A stretch of DNA of 64,000 nucleotides, taken from contig CAKOGP040000890.1 in assembly GCA_933822405.4 (NCBI GenBank), forward strand, positions 454,924 to 518,923, written 5' to 3'. A program made the translations under genes and the position numbers. A model generated the notes under the pieces. The model was not told the origin of the DNA and did not search any database. It saw nothing but the letters and a program-made list of their open reading frames with translations. The stretch comes from Cylindrotheca closterium. Lineage: Eukaryota; Bacillariophyta; Bacillariophyceae; Bacillariales; Bacillariaceae. This document shows, in pieces, positions 55,192 to 64,000 of this stretch (its first letter is position 1; every line of letters starts with the position of its first letter).

Positions 55192-56766
55192 TTACAAGCT
55201 TAGAGAGTCGCGAATTGGATTCGAGCTAGAATCGCTTTCAGGCTGGGGATTGCTGCTTTGTGTTTTCTTTATCCTTGATGCCTCTGAGCTGTTTTTGGTA
55301 TCTATCTGCGGTTCCTGCACCTTGTTATTTGTGTCGTCGTCTTTGTTCAAGTCTCGAGATGGTATGAACTCCTTTTCTCTATCTAGCTCGCCAGTCTTTT
55401 TCATCATATCACATCTCAGACTAGTTAGCGAAGGCAATTCGAAACCTGTCATGACATCATCTTCGATCAGAGGTTGCAACACCTACATAGAAAAGATAGG
55501 AATGGCTAAGAGGTCTGCAGTATCATGCAAAAACCAAAAAAAAGGAGGTTACGTACCATGACACCAGCTTCGACTCTCAAAAGCGTCTCGTCGTCTGGGA
55601 GCCATGCAAGTCTGCAGATACCAGTAGAAGCATCTGTAATCACACTTGGGCACTGTACATGAATGGAGCCCAATCGCAGATTCCAGCTGTCTACCGGTGT
55701 CACCCCTTGCCATGCATCTCCATCGTCCATTTCCTCAACTGCCCAGCCTTGGTTTCCCTTTTGTTTTCCCCAAGTCCACGCCGTGCTGATATTGCCTCAT
55801 TTGTGAGTGATACATTATTTTTGCCACTATTGCTCATCATTGCAGGTTCTTACCCTTCGTCGCATCATCGGATATGACAATAAATCAGGTTTAGAAGGAG
55901 AGGGAATATCAGAACAAGGACCAACGAGAGAGAAACAGTACAGCTATTGTGTTGATTTACCTCCCCATTTTTTGAACCAATTGAATGGAGGGACTGGTCT
56001 ATTGAAAATCGGATTGCCCTCCTTTGGCGGATTTGCAGCTTCTGTATCAGCCGTAGGTGGCGCGTCTCGAAGTGCTTCTCTGGAAATTAGGGCTCGGAAC
56101 AATTTCAATCCTTGTGGTGGACAAGAACCAGGCTCAACACCCTTAATAAATTTGAGCGCAAAAGTAAAGTGGCATCTTGTTTTAACCCTTCGAACTACTC
56201 ACCTGTTCCCACACGGGTGCGTGTTGAAAAATAACCCTTACTCTGCCATCCCCATGATTGAGAACAAGCTCAGTGGCCATGGCCCCAGATCTAAGCAAGG
56301 ATGGTCCATTAACCATCGAACAAGCTGCGAATCGACTCTTTTTGAGATCAACAGGTGAATATTCTGCCACTGGTAAAGTCTTTTTTTCCATAGAGTCAAA
56401 GCATGTCGCACAGTCAGATCGTTTGGCTCCGACCACAATTGTGTGAGTATGTTGAATCTGGTCAGGTCCTGGGATTAGGTCCACGCTGGCGACAGTCTCG
56501 TCAATTACATCACCAATGAAGTTATATGTCGTCCAAATTCCCTTCCAGGATCCCTTTGCATGATGTTTGTTGAATAGTTCCCATTGTAGAGCAGCATCAT
56601 CAGTTTCGGAAGGAGTTGATGTAGTGGTCAAGGAGCACTGCCAATCCTGGGAAGTTTTCGAACTTGTTCGAGGCTGCAAGGGAAGAACGAAACCGTTGGC
56701 AACAACAGACGAAGAGATAATCAGAAACGCTCTGCTTAAAGTTCCAACAGCTGTTGCTGATGGCAT
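55192..56766 (-). CDS. Plastid-targeted DUF3598/lipocalin-like protein
   Basis: Four exons: 56203-56766, 55961-56141, 55557-55795 and 55192-55482; introns 61, 165 and 74 nt; 424 aa. The first residues (LSRAFLIISSSVVAN followed by GFVLP) form a signal peptide with the Phe plastid motif. The core begins ALQWELFNKHHAKGSWKGIW and TYNFIGDVIDE, the G-x-W-x-G-x-W entry of DUF3598 (CpeS-like lipocalin-like) proteins of cyanobacteria and plastids. Later blocks are GSCPPQGLKLFR, WTWGKQKGNQGW and GDAWQGVTPVDSWNLRLGS. The third exon acceptor (AATGAG) is weak; I chose it because it alone joins KKWGG|NISTAWTWG in frame. Function unknown; pigment or lipid binding has been suggested for such folds. Confidence 0.68.
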
Positions 56767-57173
56767 GTTGACGTCGTTTTTATCGTAATGATGGCATGAA
56801 AGTGATCGTCAACTTCCAGGTGTCAATTTTTGTTGATACCGATATTAGGGATATGGCATCGGTACCGGTATATTTGGGGATGGGGAAATCGATTTTTATC
56901 GTCCGTACTTGGTACGTACAGAACCGGCACTTGAGTTCCTGGAAATTCGAAATGACTGGAACAATGTCCCAATTTCTGTTTCGCCGCAGCATCGGCGAGA
57001 GAATCTTGAATCGAGCGACCACCGTTGTAAAACAAAGGGAAAAGGGGACACGCAATATTACTACAGCATCATACGAGTGTAATACCTGTGAAATAGTACA
57101 TGTATAGACTGAGAATATTAGCATCATCCGGGAGAAAAGAGAATAGAGGGGACCTGCGAAGTTATTGAGCAAG
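56767..57173. promoter_or_regulatory. Divergent promoter between the DUF3598-like and CHY-RING genes
   Basis: About 400 bp. Palindrome-rich around 56855-56935: ATCGGTACCGGTATATT and GTCCGTACTTGGTACGTAC. No other feature. Confidence 0.5.
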
Positions 57174-58640
57174 ATGGACGATGCCATGGATGTCGACCAA
57201 GAGATGCCGGTTGAGCAACCGAACGGGTATCAGCGTGCTCAACGTCGAGCCTCAATGTCGGAACAAGATGAACGGCAAAGGCGGGCAAGCATTAAGGCAA
57301 TTCTTGCGGATACAAGTATATCAGCAGTCGAGCGAAGACGTTCGATTCAGCATTTGATGGATGGGAGAAGGAGCAGTATTGGGGCATCCTCTGCGACATC
57401 CAGTACTGCTACAGGTGAATCGAACCCATATGGATATGGCCCTCCCACTGATTCAAACCCTTATGGCTACGGGGAAGCAGAACCACGGTCAGCAAACAAT
57501 AGTGATTACGGATACGAAGATCCCACCATCTGTCGTCCTGTTTCCAATGAGAACACAAAGAGAGCTGAACTAACTCGCCCACGTTGCGCTCACTACGAGC
57601 GCAACTGTTCGTTGGTGGCGCCTTGCTGTGGTGCAGTCTTTGGTTGTCGGATTTGCCATGACGAAAGTCCTGTTCTTCCGCCTCTCTTGATTGCAAAACA
57701 AGCGCAGCAAGCTGGCGCCCGGCGGCATCCAAGAAGTTCTTCCATGCCTGGTAGTTTCACAAGTATGGCCCCGCAATTGCCAGAAGAAACGCACCACAAC
57801 ATTGATCGATTCGCTGTTAAGGAGGTCATTTGCCGCGCCTGCTATACAAAGCAAAGTTCAAAAGCGTAAGTTTTTTTTCGGATAACGGGAAAGAGCTATC
57901 TTACGTTGTTCTTGATTTCATCTTTGTTCTCATATGTTTTACCTAATGAATGCAGGAACAATTGTTTGAGCTGTGGTGTACAATTCGGGGATTACCATTG
58001 CAGTACATGCAATCTTTGGATGTCGAACGATGAAAAACCATATCACTGCCCCGATTGTGGGTTTTGTCGTGTTGGTGGGGCAGAAAACTTTCAGCATTGT
58101 CATGACTGTGGGATGTGCATAGACAAAAGCTTGTACTCAAACCATAATTGCAAAAGTGGCAAATACAAGTCCAACTGTCCTGTCTGTCAGGAGTACCTAT
58201 TTAGTTCAAGAAGTGCTTCGCATGAAATGCCTTGTGGCCATGCAATCCACTGGGAGTGTTTTCGACAACTTGCAGCGCATGACTCCAGATGCCCCGTCTG
58301 CAAAAAGACGGCAGAAACTCGGGAACGGATGATGCCAACATGGAATGCAATGGCTGCTGGCGTGGCCATGCAACCTGTGCCTCCAGAGCTAGCTCGTGTT
58401 GTCAATATAACATGCAATGACTGCGAAACGTCGGAGGATGCAAGAGCCTGGCACTTTCTTGGGGTTCAGTGTCGGAATTGTTCCTCGTTTAATACGGTTG
58501 TAGATAGGATCATTATGACTGGAGAAGAGGCACACGAGTTCTTGGAAGCTTTACAAGCCAGGCAAGACCTGAATGCAACTGAGGATGGAGACCAGAGGAT
58601 TAGTCGACGCCGCATCAACAGGAGGCGCTCTCTATTCTAG
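57174..58640 (+). CDS. RCHY1: CHY zinc finger and RING E3 ubiquitin ligase (RCHY1/PIRH2-like)
   Basis: Two exons, 57174-57865 and 57956-58640, 90-nt intron, 458 aa; the join KA|NNCLSCG falls inside the CHY finger. Residues 1-130 are a Ser/Arg-rich extension with two NPYGYG motifs, absent from the animal protein. The CHY finger runs from CAHYERNCSLVAPCCGAVFGCRICH (134) with an insertion of about 50 residues before CRACYTKQ, then the CTCHY part YHCSTCNLWM...HCPDCGFCRVGG...HCHDCGMCI. The C3H2C3 RING follows (about 302-345): CPVCQEYLF, MPCGHAIHWECF and CPVCKK. A C-terminal zinc ribbon CNDCETS...CRNCSSFNT completes the family architecture. Likely a self-regulated E3 with stress or cell-cycle targets. 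Confidence 0.93.
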
Positions 58641-58745
58641 TGAAACGATGACTTCAAATATAATCATTCTATTCTATTAGCGTCATGATACGGTATGATG
58701 TACTATATTCTGCGCGCACATATATTAGCAAACTGTCTGGAACTC
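58641..58745. other. Convergent intergenic region
   Basis: About 105 bp between two 3' ends, AT-rich, with GATACGGTATGATGTACTATA. No gene. Confidence 0.35.
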
Positions 58746-61072
58746 TCATGGATTGGCAATATAAAGTGACCTCGGTTTGAAATAGCAGTCCACTTGACCT
58801 CTCGATTTGGAGGCAGACGGTCTCAATATCTCCACTTTCTTCCCTGCACAGACTCCTTCGAAACTTGATCGTTTTCTTTGTTTTGCAAATCCTGCCTCGA
58901 TGGCGCCAAAAGTTTTTGGAGCACCGAGTTTCCTTCCAACTTTATATGGCCGCTGTTGGACACAGTCCTCTACAGATGGGGAGTCGACAACATCATCCAA
59001 AAAAGAATCAGTGCTTTCTCTCGAAGACGCGATACTCCGAGAATTCTTCCGACGTTTTCTCCCTTGCAAATCCAGTCTATTTTGGCCCGTCATTTCGTAC
59101 TTCTGGGTATCCTTGACATCGGCGGGTTCCAAGGTGATGCGTCTCGCACTACTCTTCGCAAAGAATCTGCTCTCAGTCAATACTTCGTCAGCTTCGCTGC
59201 TTGCGTGAACTGTCAAAGGTGGCGAAAAATCAGAGTCTCCCAAGTCTGAGATGTAGTCTTTGTGCTGCTCCTGATTATGTATCGTGCACTCTGAAGTATC
59301 AGAGAGTGTCTTTGTCCCAGCTTGTTTCTCAACTCTTGAAACTATAATGCAATCATTTTCATCATGAATTTCATCGATTCGATACGCGTCGTCCGTGCCG
59401 AATACAACTGCTTCCTTCTTTCCATTGTCAGCAGCCATCAAGTCCAGAACACACACAGAGCCCGAATCATCCTCATCAGCTCCATATTCAAAGGCGCCAG
59501 CGCTGCATTGCGCCGATTTGCCCACCTTTCTTTCCGTCGATGATAAAAGATTCTGCTGGTTTCGCTGCCCGTGGTTCGAGGTGTCAGCTGTAAAAGTAGG
59601 AAAAACACGCTTCGCATATCGAGTATCAGGGAGCTCATTGCATCTCTGTATATTGGAAGTCAAAGTGTTTGTTTTGTGGTTGGATTTCAAGAAAAGATTC
59701 GTTGAATTGGCGTCACTGGAGTAAGGATTCTTCATTTTTGTCACGGGTTGGAACCATTTCGAAATGGGTTTCTTCGAACTGTTGGAAGGCTGTAGGGGTT
59801 TACGATTGTCTGAAGACGCGTGCTGGGGGGGCATTGCATTTCTTGCCGACTGCAGTCTGCTTGTATCAATTTCTCCAAGAAAGTTCAGTTCATCTCCAAA
59901 TCGGCCGAGCAGTGGGGAGTGATCCGTAGCACAGTGGCCAGTCCCACTGCCTTCGTTTGATAGTCTTGGCACTGCAATATGTTTTTTGTGTCCGTTTGTG
60001 TGCAGTACCACGTGATAGTAGAAGACAGCTTCACTTTTCGCGAGAGTGGCTTCATAGGCGTCAATATCAATATTTTGTTTTGACTTCTTGGGCAATGATT
60101 CAAGTATCTTTTTAAAGCGGACTTCTTCATTGCGAAAACTGTGATTTCTGCAACTTTTCATAGAAGAGACTAAGCCCATACCTGGAAGAGAATGCGCATA
60201 ATCACAACCAGCAAGAACGCATCCTTGAACAAAAAGTCTTGCACCAAACCCAGGACGTTTAGATTCGCGAGAAGCAAAGTTTAGGAGCAATCCTTCCAAA
60301 GCACTCCTTGCTTTTCCAATCTGTTGGACTTTAGGAGGGTCTAGCAGCCATGCCATTGATATTATATCACAAACTCCACTTGTTCTATCTAGCTTGAATA
60401 TCACAGGAAACGCCACACGAGCAGCAACGCTATAAACAAGGACATCGCTATCCTCTGTTACAACAGCATCTGCCATTTGATCAACGCATAGCTTCGCCAA
60501 TTGAGCATCAGCTTCGTATGGTGACCAAATGACTGAAACTTTTCTGCTGCCCCCGAATGCTTTTGACACTTCTGCCATCACCTCGTGAGTTAGCTCGTCT
60601 TTAATTTTTATGCACATTTTGTACTTTTCCTCCGCCTTGTCGTTTCTTCCGTTCCGCTTATAGACCCGCGCTTCTCGCAAGTTTTGTTGCCTTCGATGCT
60701 CACGCTCTGCCGATTCGTTGACTTTCAATGGACATCGCTTGCCGTCCATCACAAGAAAAATTTCGGCCACTTTGAAGACTTTTAGAAGCTCTTCGCATCT
60801 TTTTCTGATATACCTTGAATCAGCGAAGTTGTTTGAGCATAGGAAAGTCATAGCAACCAGGTTTTGATGCAAACTTACCTTGAAGATACAAGTATGCACT
60901 TGGGGTCAACGCAATTACGTTCTGTTGACTCAACATAGGTTTCCGATACCGAGTAGACGCTCTTGTGGAGCCACGACGATGTATCAATGGCTATCCGACG
61001 ACCTTGGAACTGCGTCATGTTTCCTTTTTCCGTGCAGAATGATAGGCCCTTGTGCAGACCTTTGATTCCCAT
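58746..61072 (-). CDS. EXO1: Exonuclease 1 (XPG/Rad2 family)
   Basis: 5'-3' double-strand exonuclease and flap nuclease for mismatch repair and end resection. Two exons, 60879-61072 and 58746-60813, 65-nt intron, 753 aa. The N-terminal Met-Gly-Ile-Lys-Gly fixes the start, because this end forms part of the active site. XPG-N: RRIAIDTSSWLHKSV and LVMDGKRCPLK. XPG-I: VIWSPYEADAQLAKL and AVVTEDSDVLVY. The helix-hairpin-helix region begins VLAGCDYAHSLPGMGL. Together these supply all catalytic acids. The domain order and Gly-Leu-His start fit EXO1 better than FEN1 or XPG. The C-terminal 350 residues are disordered; near the end, SRGQVDCYFKPRS resembles a PCNA-type QxxxxF tail. Confidence 0.93.
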
Positions 61073-61592
61073 GCTTTCTAGTTCAGTTGTACAGGTAGAC
61101 TGCTCGTATTTGTCTGCAAACTGGCCCGTCACTTCTTTGCCAGGGCAGTTGATCAAATCATGTTTTGTTGTTTGGTAACGTTTTTCAATTCCGATTTTGA
61201 AAACAGAAGTACCATACTTACACGTACAGCCTCCTACGTGATTTGATTTTGGCGCGTTCAACAACTGCGAATGGTACCACCGCATGGTGTACAGACTTTC
61301 AACTTACTGAAAAGTATATCATTTTCGATCGAACAGTGTGCCTGCGGTCTACGGATGGGCCAAAGGGATGGCATATTGTCTGCTTTTCCCACCATCTGCA
61401 GACTCTACCCTTGTACAATTATTATACGGTTACATCAGGTACTCCTGTAACGACGATACACTAGCAACATAGTGCCCATAGAAAAAGCTCAGGAATAATA
61501 TTATTGTTGACACACTCAAGTAGTGAATCGAATCATTTTCTAGTAAATCCTATAGGCAGCAAGCAAAAACTGTTGAACTGAGCCAAGCACTG
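61073..61592. other. Intergenic region upstream of EXO1
   Basis: About 520 bp. The EXO1 frame stays open upstream to 61285 but lacks an in-frame Met suited to the nuclease fold. AT-rich with one ATGGTACCACCGCATGGTG at 61271-61290. No gene or RNA seen. Confidence 0.35.
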
Positions 61593-62604
61593 TTATTCCT
61601 TACTTTGACCCCAAGCTCCAAACAACCGCTAGTCAACAGAGGAACGTGAGATACCAAACATGCGAGCAAATACTGCGAGTATTCCAACCTACCTCTGCCG
61701 TCTTTCCCATCACTGCTGATTGTGCATCATCACTAGGGATCCAAGATGAAACAAGTTTCACCATCCCAGCGTAAGACGGCTCCTGTTGGAGTACAAATGG
61801 GAAGTCTGTTCCAAACATTAACCTATTCGGGCCGAAGGCTTGAAGAAGTGGTTCAAATCTTTCTTTTCTCACCTTCTCGTACGGGGCTGAGTCACCAAGG
61901 CGGAATAGAGCTGAGATCTTCACAACCAACTGAGGATATTTTGCAAGCTTCAAAAGCTCTTGAAACGCAGCATTCCCATCTTCAGAGAAGGATGTGAAAC
62001 CAAAGTGATCCAGAATCATAGTCGTGTCTGGGCAGGTCTCTAGCAATTGAATAATGTCTTCAAGGTGCAATTGTAGACCACGAAAGCACATTATGCCGAC
62101 AGGCATCTGGAGCTCCCCCGCTCTCCTAAATGTCACAAGGCCCGAGCCCTGGGACATATTCTCCCATCCGTCACCCTTACTTGGCCAAAGATATGGGTTA
62201 AATCGAACGCCAACAAAACCCTTCAATGCGAGTTGCTCCAATCGCAACACAGCTTCCTCCGATGACAAACTAGGATCATGCAACAGCATTCCTTTGAACT
62301 TTTCTGGATGTTCCTTGATCGCCGAGATAACGTAGGAGTGGTCGAACTTGTGATTGATCGGTTGCACAAGGAGAGAACCGCCAACTCCAGCAATCTCCAT
62401 CTGCTCCAAGAGGGCCAACTTCGATGCTACGTCGGTGAGAGATTCAGGGGGATCTTGGCCTTCAGCGTATGGAAACGTTCTTGATTCTTTAGAACTCGCC
62501 CATACGTGAAGATGACTGTCAATAATATTGGTAGTCATTGCCATTGCACTGGAAGATAATTTCGAGTATGCCAAAGAACTAAACAGGACCTGCGAGATTT
62601 TCAT
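61593..62604 (-). CDS. Amidohydrolase-2 family hydrolase (TIM-barrel)
   Basis: Metal-dependent hydrolase related to 2-pyrone-4,6-dicarboxylate lactonase and 4-sulfomuconolactone hydrolase. Two exons, 61693-62604 and 61593-61628 (a 12-codon last exon), 64-nt intron, 315 aa. Metal motif IIDSHLHVW (27-35) near the N-terminus, RFNPYLWPSKG, MPVGIMCFRG, MILDHFGFTSF and RLMFGTDFPFVLQ (catalytic Asp) are in order. The short last exon restores GKTAE|RLFGAW, the standard end of the family; without splicing this tail is replaced. The first 22 residues are Ser/Leu-rich and might be an organelle leader. Substrate unknown. Divergent from the dehydrogenase gene. Confidence 0.9.
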
Positions 62605-62791
62605 TACTACTGGAAGAAGTGTTGGGTGAGTGATTTAGAAAATGTTACACTGCAGCACGATGTTCGGATGGGACTGACGTCACACACACGGACGAATGTC
62701 CGTCTTACTGTCCGTATTTTCTTCTTAACGATCAACGATATAAAAAACACCCATTATTCAAGTGTGCATTTGCCATCACTCCTGTACACGT
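62605..62791. promoter_or_regulatory. Divergent promoter shared by amidohydrolase and SDR genes
   Basis: 187 bp. A TATA-like GATATAAAAAACACC lies at 62737-62751, about 50 bp before the dehydrogenase start. Upstream are three short related inverted elements, GGACGAATGTCCGTC and TTACTGTCCG (62692-62718), which could be an operator. A CACACACAC run lies at 62681. Confidence 0.5.
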
Positions 62792-63880
62792 ATGTTGCGA
62801 TCAACTTACCTCCTCGTTTTATTCGGTTTTCTTTTTGCAATTGAGGCAGTCAGAGCAGGACAAGATTTGTGGACGCTCCCACATGGGTCAACAGGTTAGT
62901 CGAATTAATAAAAATGTATGGTTTCTGAAGCTTGTCATAACTGGTTACTAAATTGTCAAATTCAAGCTGTTGTTACTGGTGGTACTAAAGGCATCGGTAA
63001 AGCCATTGTTGAAGAGCTCGGGGCCAAGAACGCGAAAATATTAACCTGTGCTCGCAGCAAAGAGGAACTAGTGAAATGTGTGCAAGATTGGAAAAACAAT
63101 GGTTACGATGTCACGGGTGTAACTGCAGACGTGGCGTCTTCAAGTGGGCGAGAGGACTTGATGGCCGAAATCAAGAGCTGGCTCGGGGAGAGTGGAAAGC
63201 TGGATATCCTTGTCAACAATGTAGGAACAAACATTCGAAAAGCTTCGATAGAATATACAGAGGAGGATGTTCAAAAGGTATTCAACACCAACTTCCATTC
63301 CATGTTCTCTTTGACAACGGCTTGTCATCACTTGCTAAAGAGGGAAAAAGGTGAAAACTCTAGCTCTGTGATCAACATTGGATCAGTCGCAGGAGGTGAG
63401 TTTGCTTCGATGTTTCTTCCTCTGTTTTATCGTAGCACACCTTACAAAATGAAAACACAGTCACATGTATCAAGAGTGGAACCCCGTACGCTTCTACAAA
63501 GGCTGCCATGAATCAAATCACTGGTAATTGGGCTTGTGAATGGGGCAAAGATGGGATCAGAGTAAACTGTGTAACACCTTGGGTGAGTGACCTGTCTCCT
63601 GAACACTTTCGATGCAAGGAATCGGAGTCTCAACTATGTCGAACCACATCGTTATTTGTAGTACATCAACACCGAACTCGCAAAACAGGTCCTGAAGGAC
63701 AAAAAATACCTCAAATCGGTTGTTGAGAGGACACCACTAGGTCGGGTTGGAGAGCCTCATGAAGTCGGTGGACTTTGCGCGTTCTTGTGTCTCCCGGCCG
63801 CGAATTACATCACTGGTCAAGTCATATCCGTTGATGGTGGGTTTACTAGACAAGGGTTCTACGATTCCTTCTGTTTATAA
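62792..63880 (+). CDS. Short-chain dehydrogenase/reductase with signal peptide (tropinone reductase-like)
   Basis: NAD(P)-dependent oxidoreductase. Four exons: 62792-62894, 62967-63395, 63461-63582 and 63662-63880; introns 65-79 nt; 290 aa. Residues 1-24 are a signal peptide ([19 protein letters not shown]), absent in typical cytosolic relatives, so ER or further routing is likely. The Rossmann fold starts in exon 2 with [17 protein letters not shown], then [20 protein letters not shown], and, restored by splicing, the catalytic [14 protein letters not shown] (Tyr and Lys), [21 protein letters not shown] and [10 protein letters not shown]. All classical SDR catalytic residues are present. Plant tropinone reductase-like proteins share the cofactor loop; substrate is unknown. 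Confidence 0.92.
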
Positions 63881-64000
63881 AGGTAGATATACAAGCGTTC
63901 GCACCAAAATCATAGCTCGTTACCATCTTGTTCCAAGCTTTACTTTAGTAGGGTTGCCACACAAAGGGGGCATGATCGCGCACGAAAAAAACTGCCCCAC
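63881..64000. other. Right-edge sequence, nothing recognised
   Basis: About 120 bp after the dehydrogenase stop codon. No frame, repeat or RNA gene visible. Confidence 0.3.

Noticed and set aside
60875..61285. Longer EXO1 N-terminus beginning upstream of 61072
   Set aside because: The frame is open but the catalytic fold requires the Met-Gly-Ile start to be N-terminal, and the upstream residues show no conservation.

Overview
The window is nuclear DNA from a photosynthetic stramenopile, most likely a diatom. The evidence is: GT-AG introns of mostly 61-95 nt that split most genes; at least three proteins with a signal peptide followed by a Phe-containing cleavage site (GFAPS, TAFYVP, NGFVLP) of the kind that directs proteins into secondary, red-derived plastids; a selenocysteine glutathione peroxidase; and several genes that resemble only stramenopile or diatom orphan families. 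Genes are dense (about one per 2 kb), lie on both strands, and many neighbours are divergent or convergent pairs only 46-400 bp apart. There is no operon logic. One assembly gap is present (27869-27947).

Region by region: 1-6.4 kb holds the start of a type IA topoisomerase with an RGG tail, proteasome subunit RPN5, an F-box protein, a methyltransferase and a secreted TLDc protein. 6.4-8.1 kb is accessory DNA bracketed by two clusters of 30-bp hairpin repeats. 8.3-12.5 kb carries the selenoprotein peroxidase, tubulin cofactor E and a polyprenyl synthase whose frame depends on an 8-nt micro-exon. 12.5-20.7 kb has XRN1, an OXA1 insertase and a sirtuin fused to a ZZ finger. 20.7-22.2 kb is a second accessory interval with another pair of 30-bp hairpin clusters of unrelated sequence but the same layout. 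22.2-32.9 kb has a diatom-type orphan, the RNA polymerase III largest subunit, a Cys-rich surface protein, a membrane protein and a possible papain-like orphan. 33-49 kb has RAD23, an SR-type PWI splicing factor, a NicO-like transporter, a pseudo-lipase/HVA22 fusion, a plastid repeat protein, EPSP synthase, TCF25/RQC1, FAM32A, RFC3, an S1-NKAP fusion and a CHTOP-like mRNA export adaptor. 49-64 kb has a P4-ATPase flippase, a plastid DUF3598-like protein, a CHY-RING E3 ligase, EXO1, and a divergent amidohydrolase/short-chain dehydrogenase pair.

Most genes are housekeeping: protein turnover (RPN5, RAD23, F-box, RCHY1-like, TCF25), RNA metabolism (XRN1, RPC1, PWI, FAM32A, NKAP-like, CHTOP-like), DNA replication and repair (topoisomerase, RFC3, EXO1), and plastid metabolism (EPSP synthase, repeat protein, DUF3598-like). 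Their grouping looks like ordinary gene density, not a shared system.

The most unusual items are the catalytically dead LCAT-like domain fused to an HVA22/REEP domain, the two pairs of 30-bp hairpin clusters, the Sec-coding TGA, the S1-NKAP and sirtuin-ZZ fusions, and the recurrent TAC/GTA palindromes (GGTACC, TACCGGTA, GTACAGTAC) in almost every intergenic region. Exon boundaries were deduced by eye from splice sites and family conservation. Function calls come from recognised motifs, not from searches.
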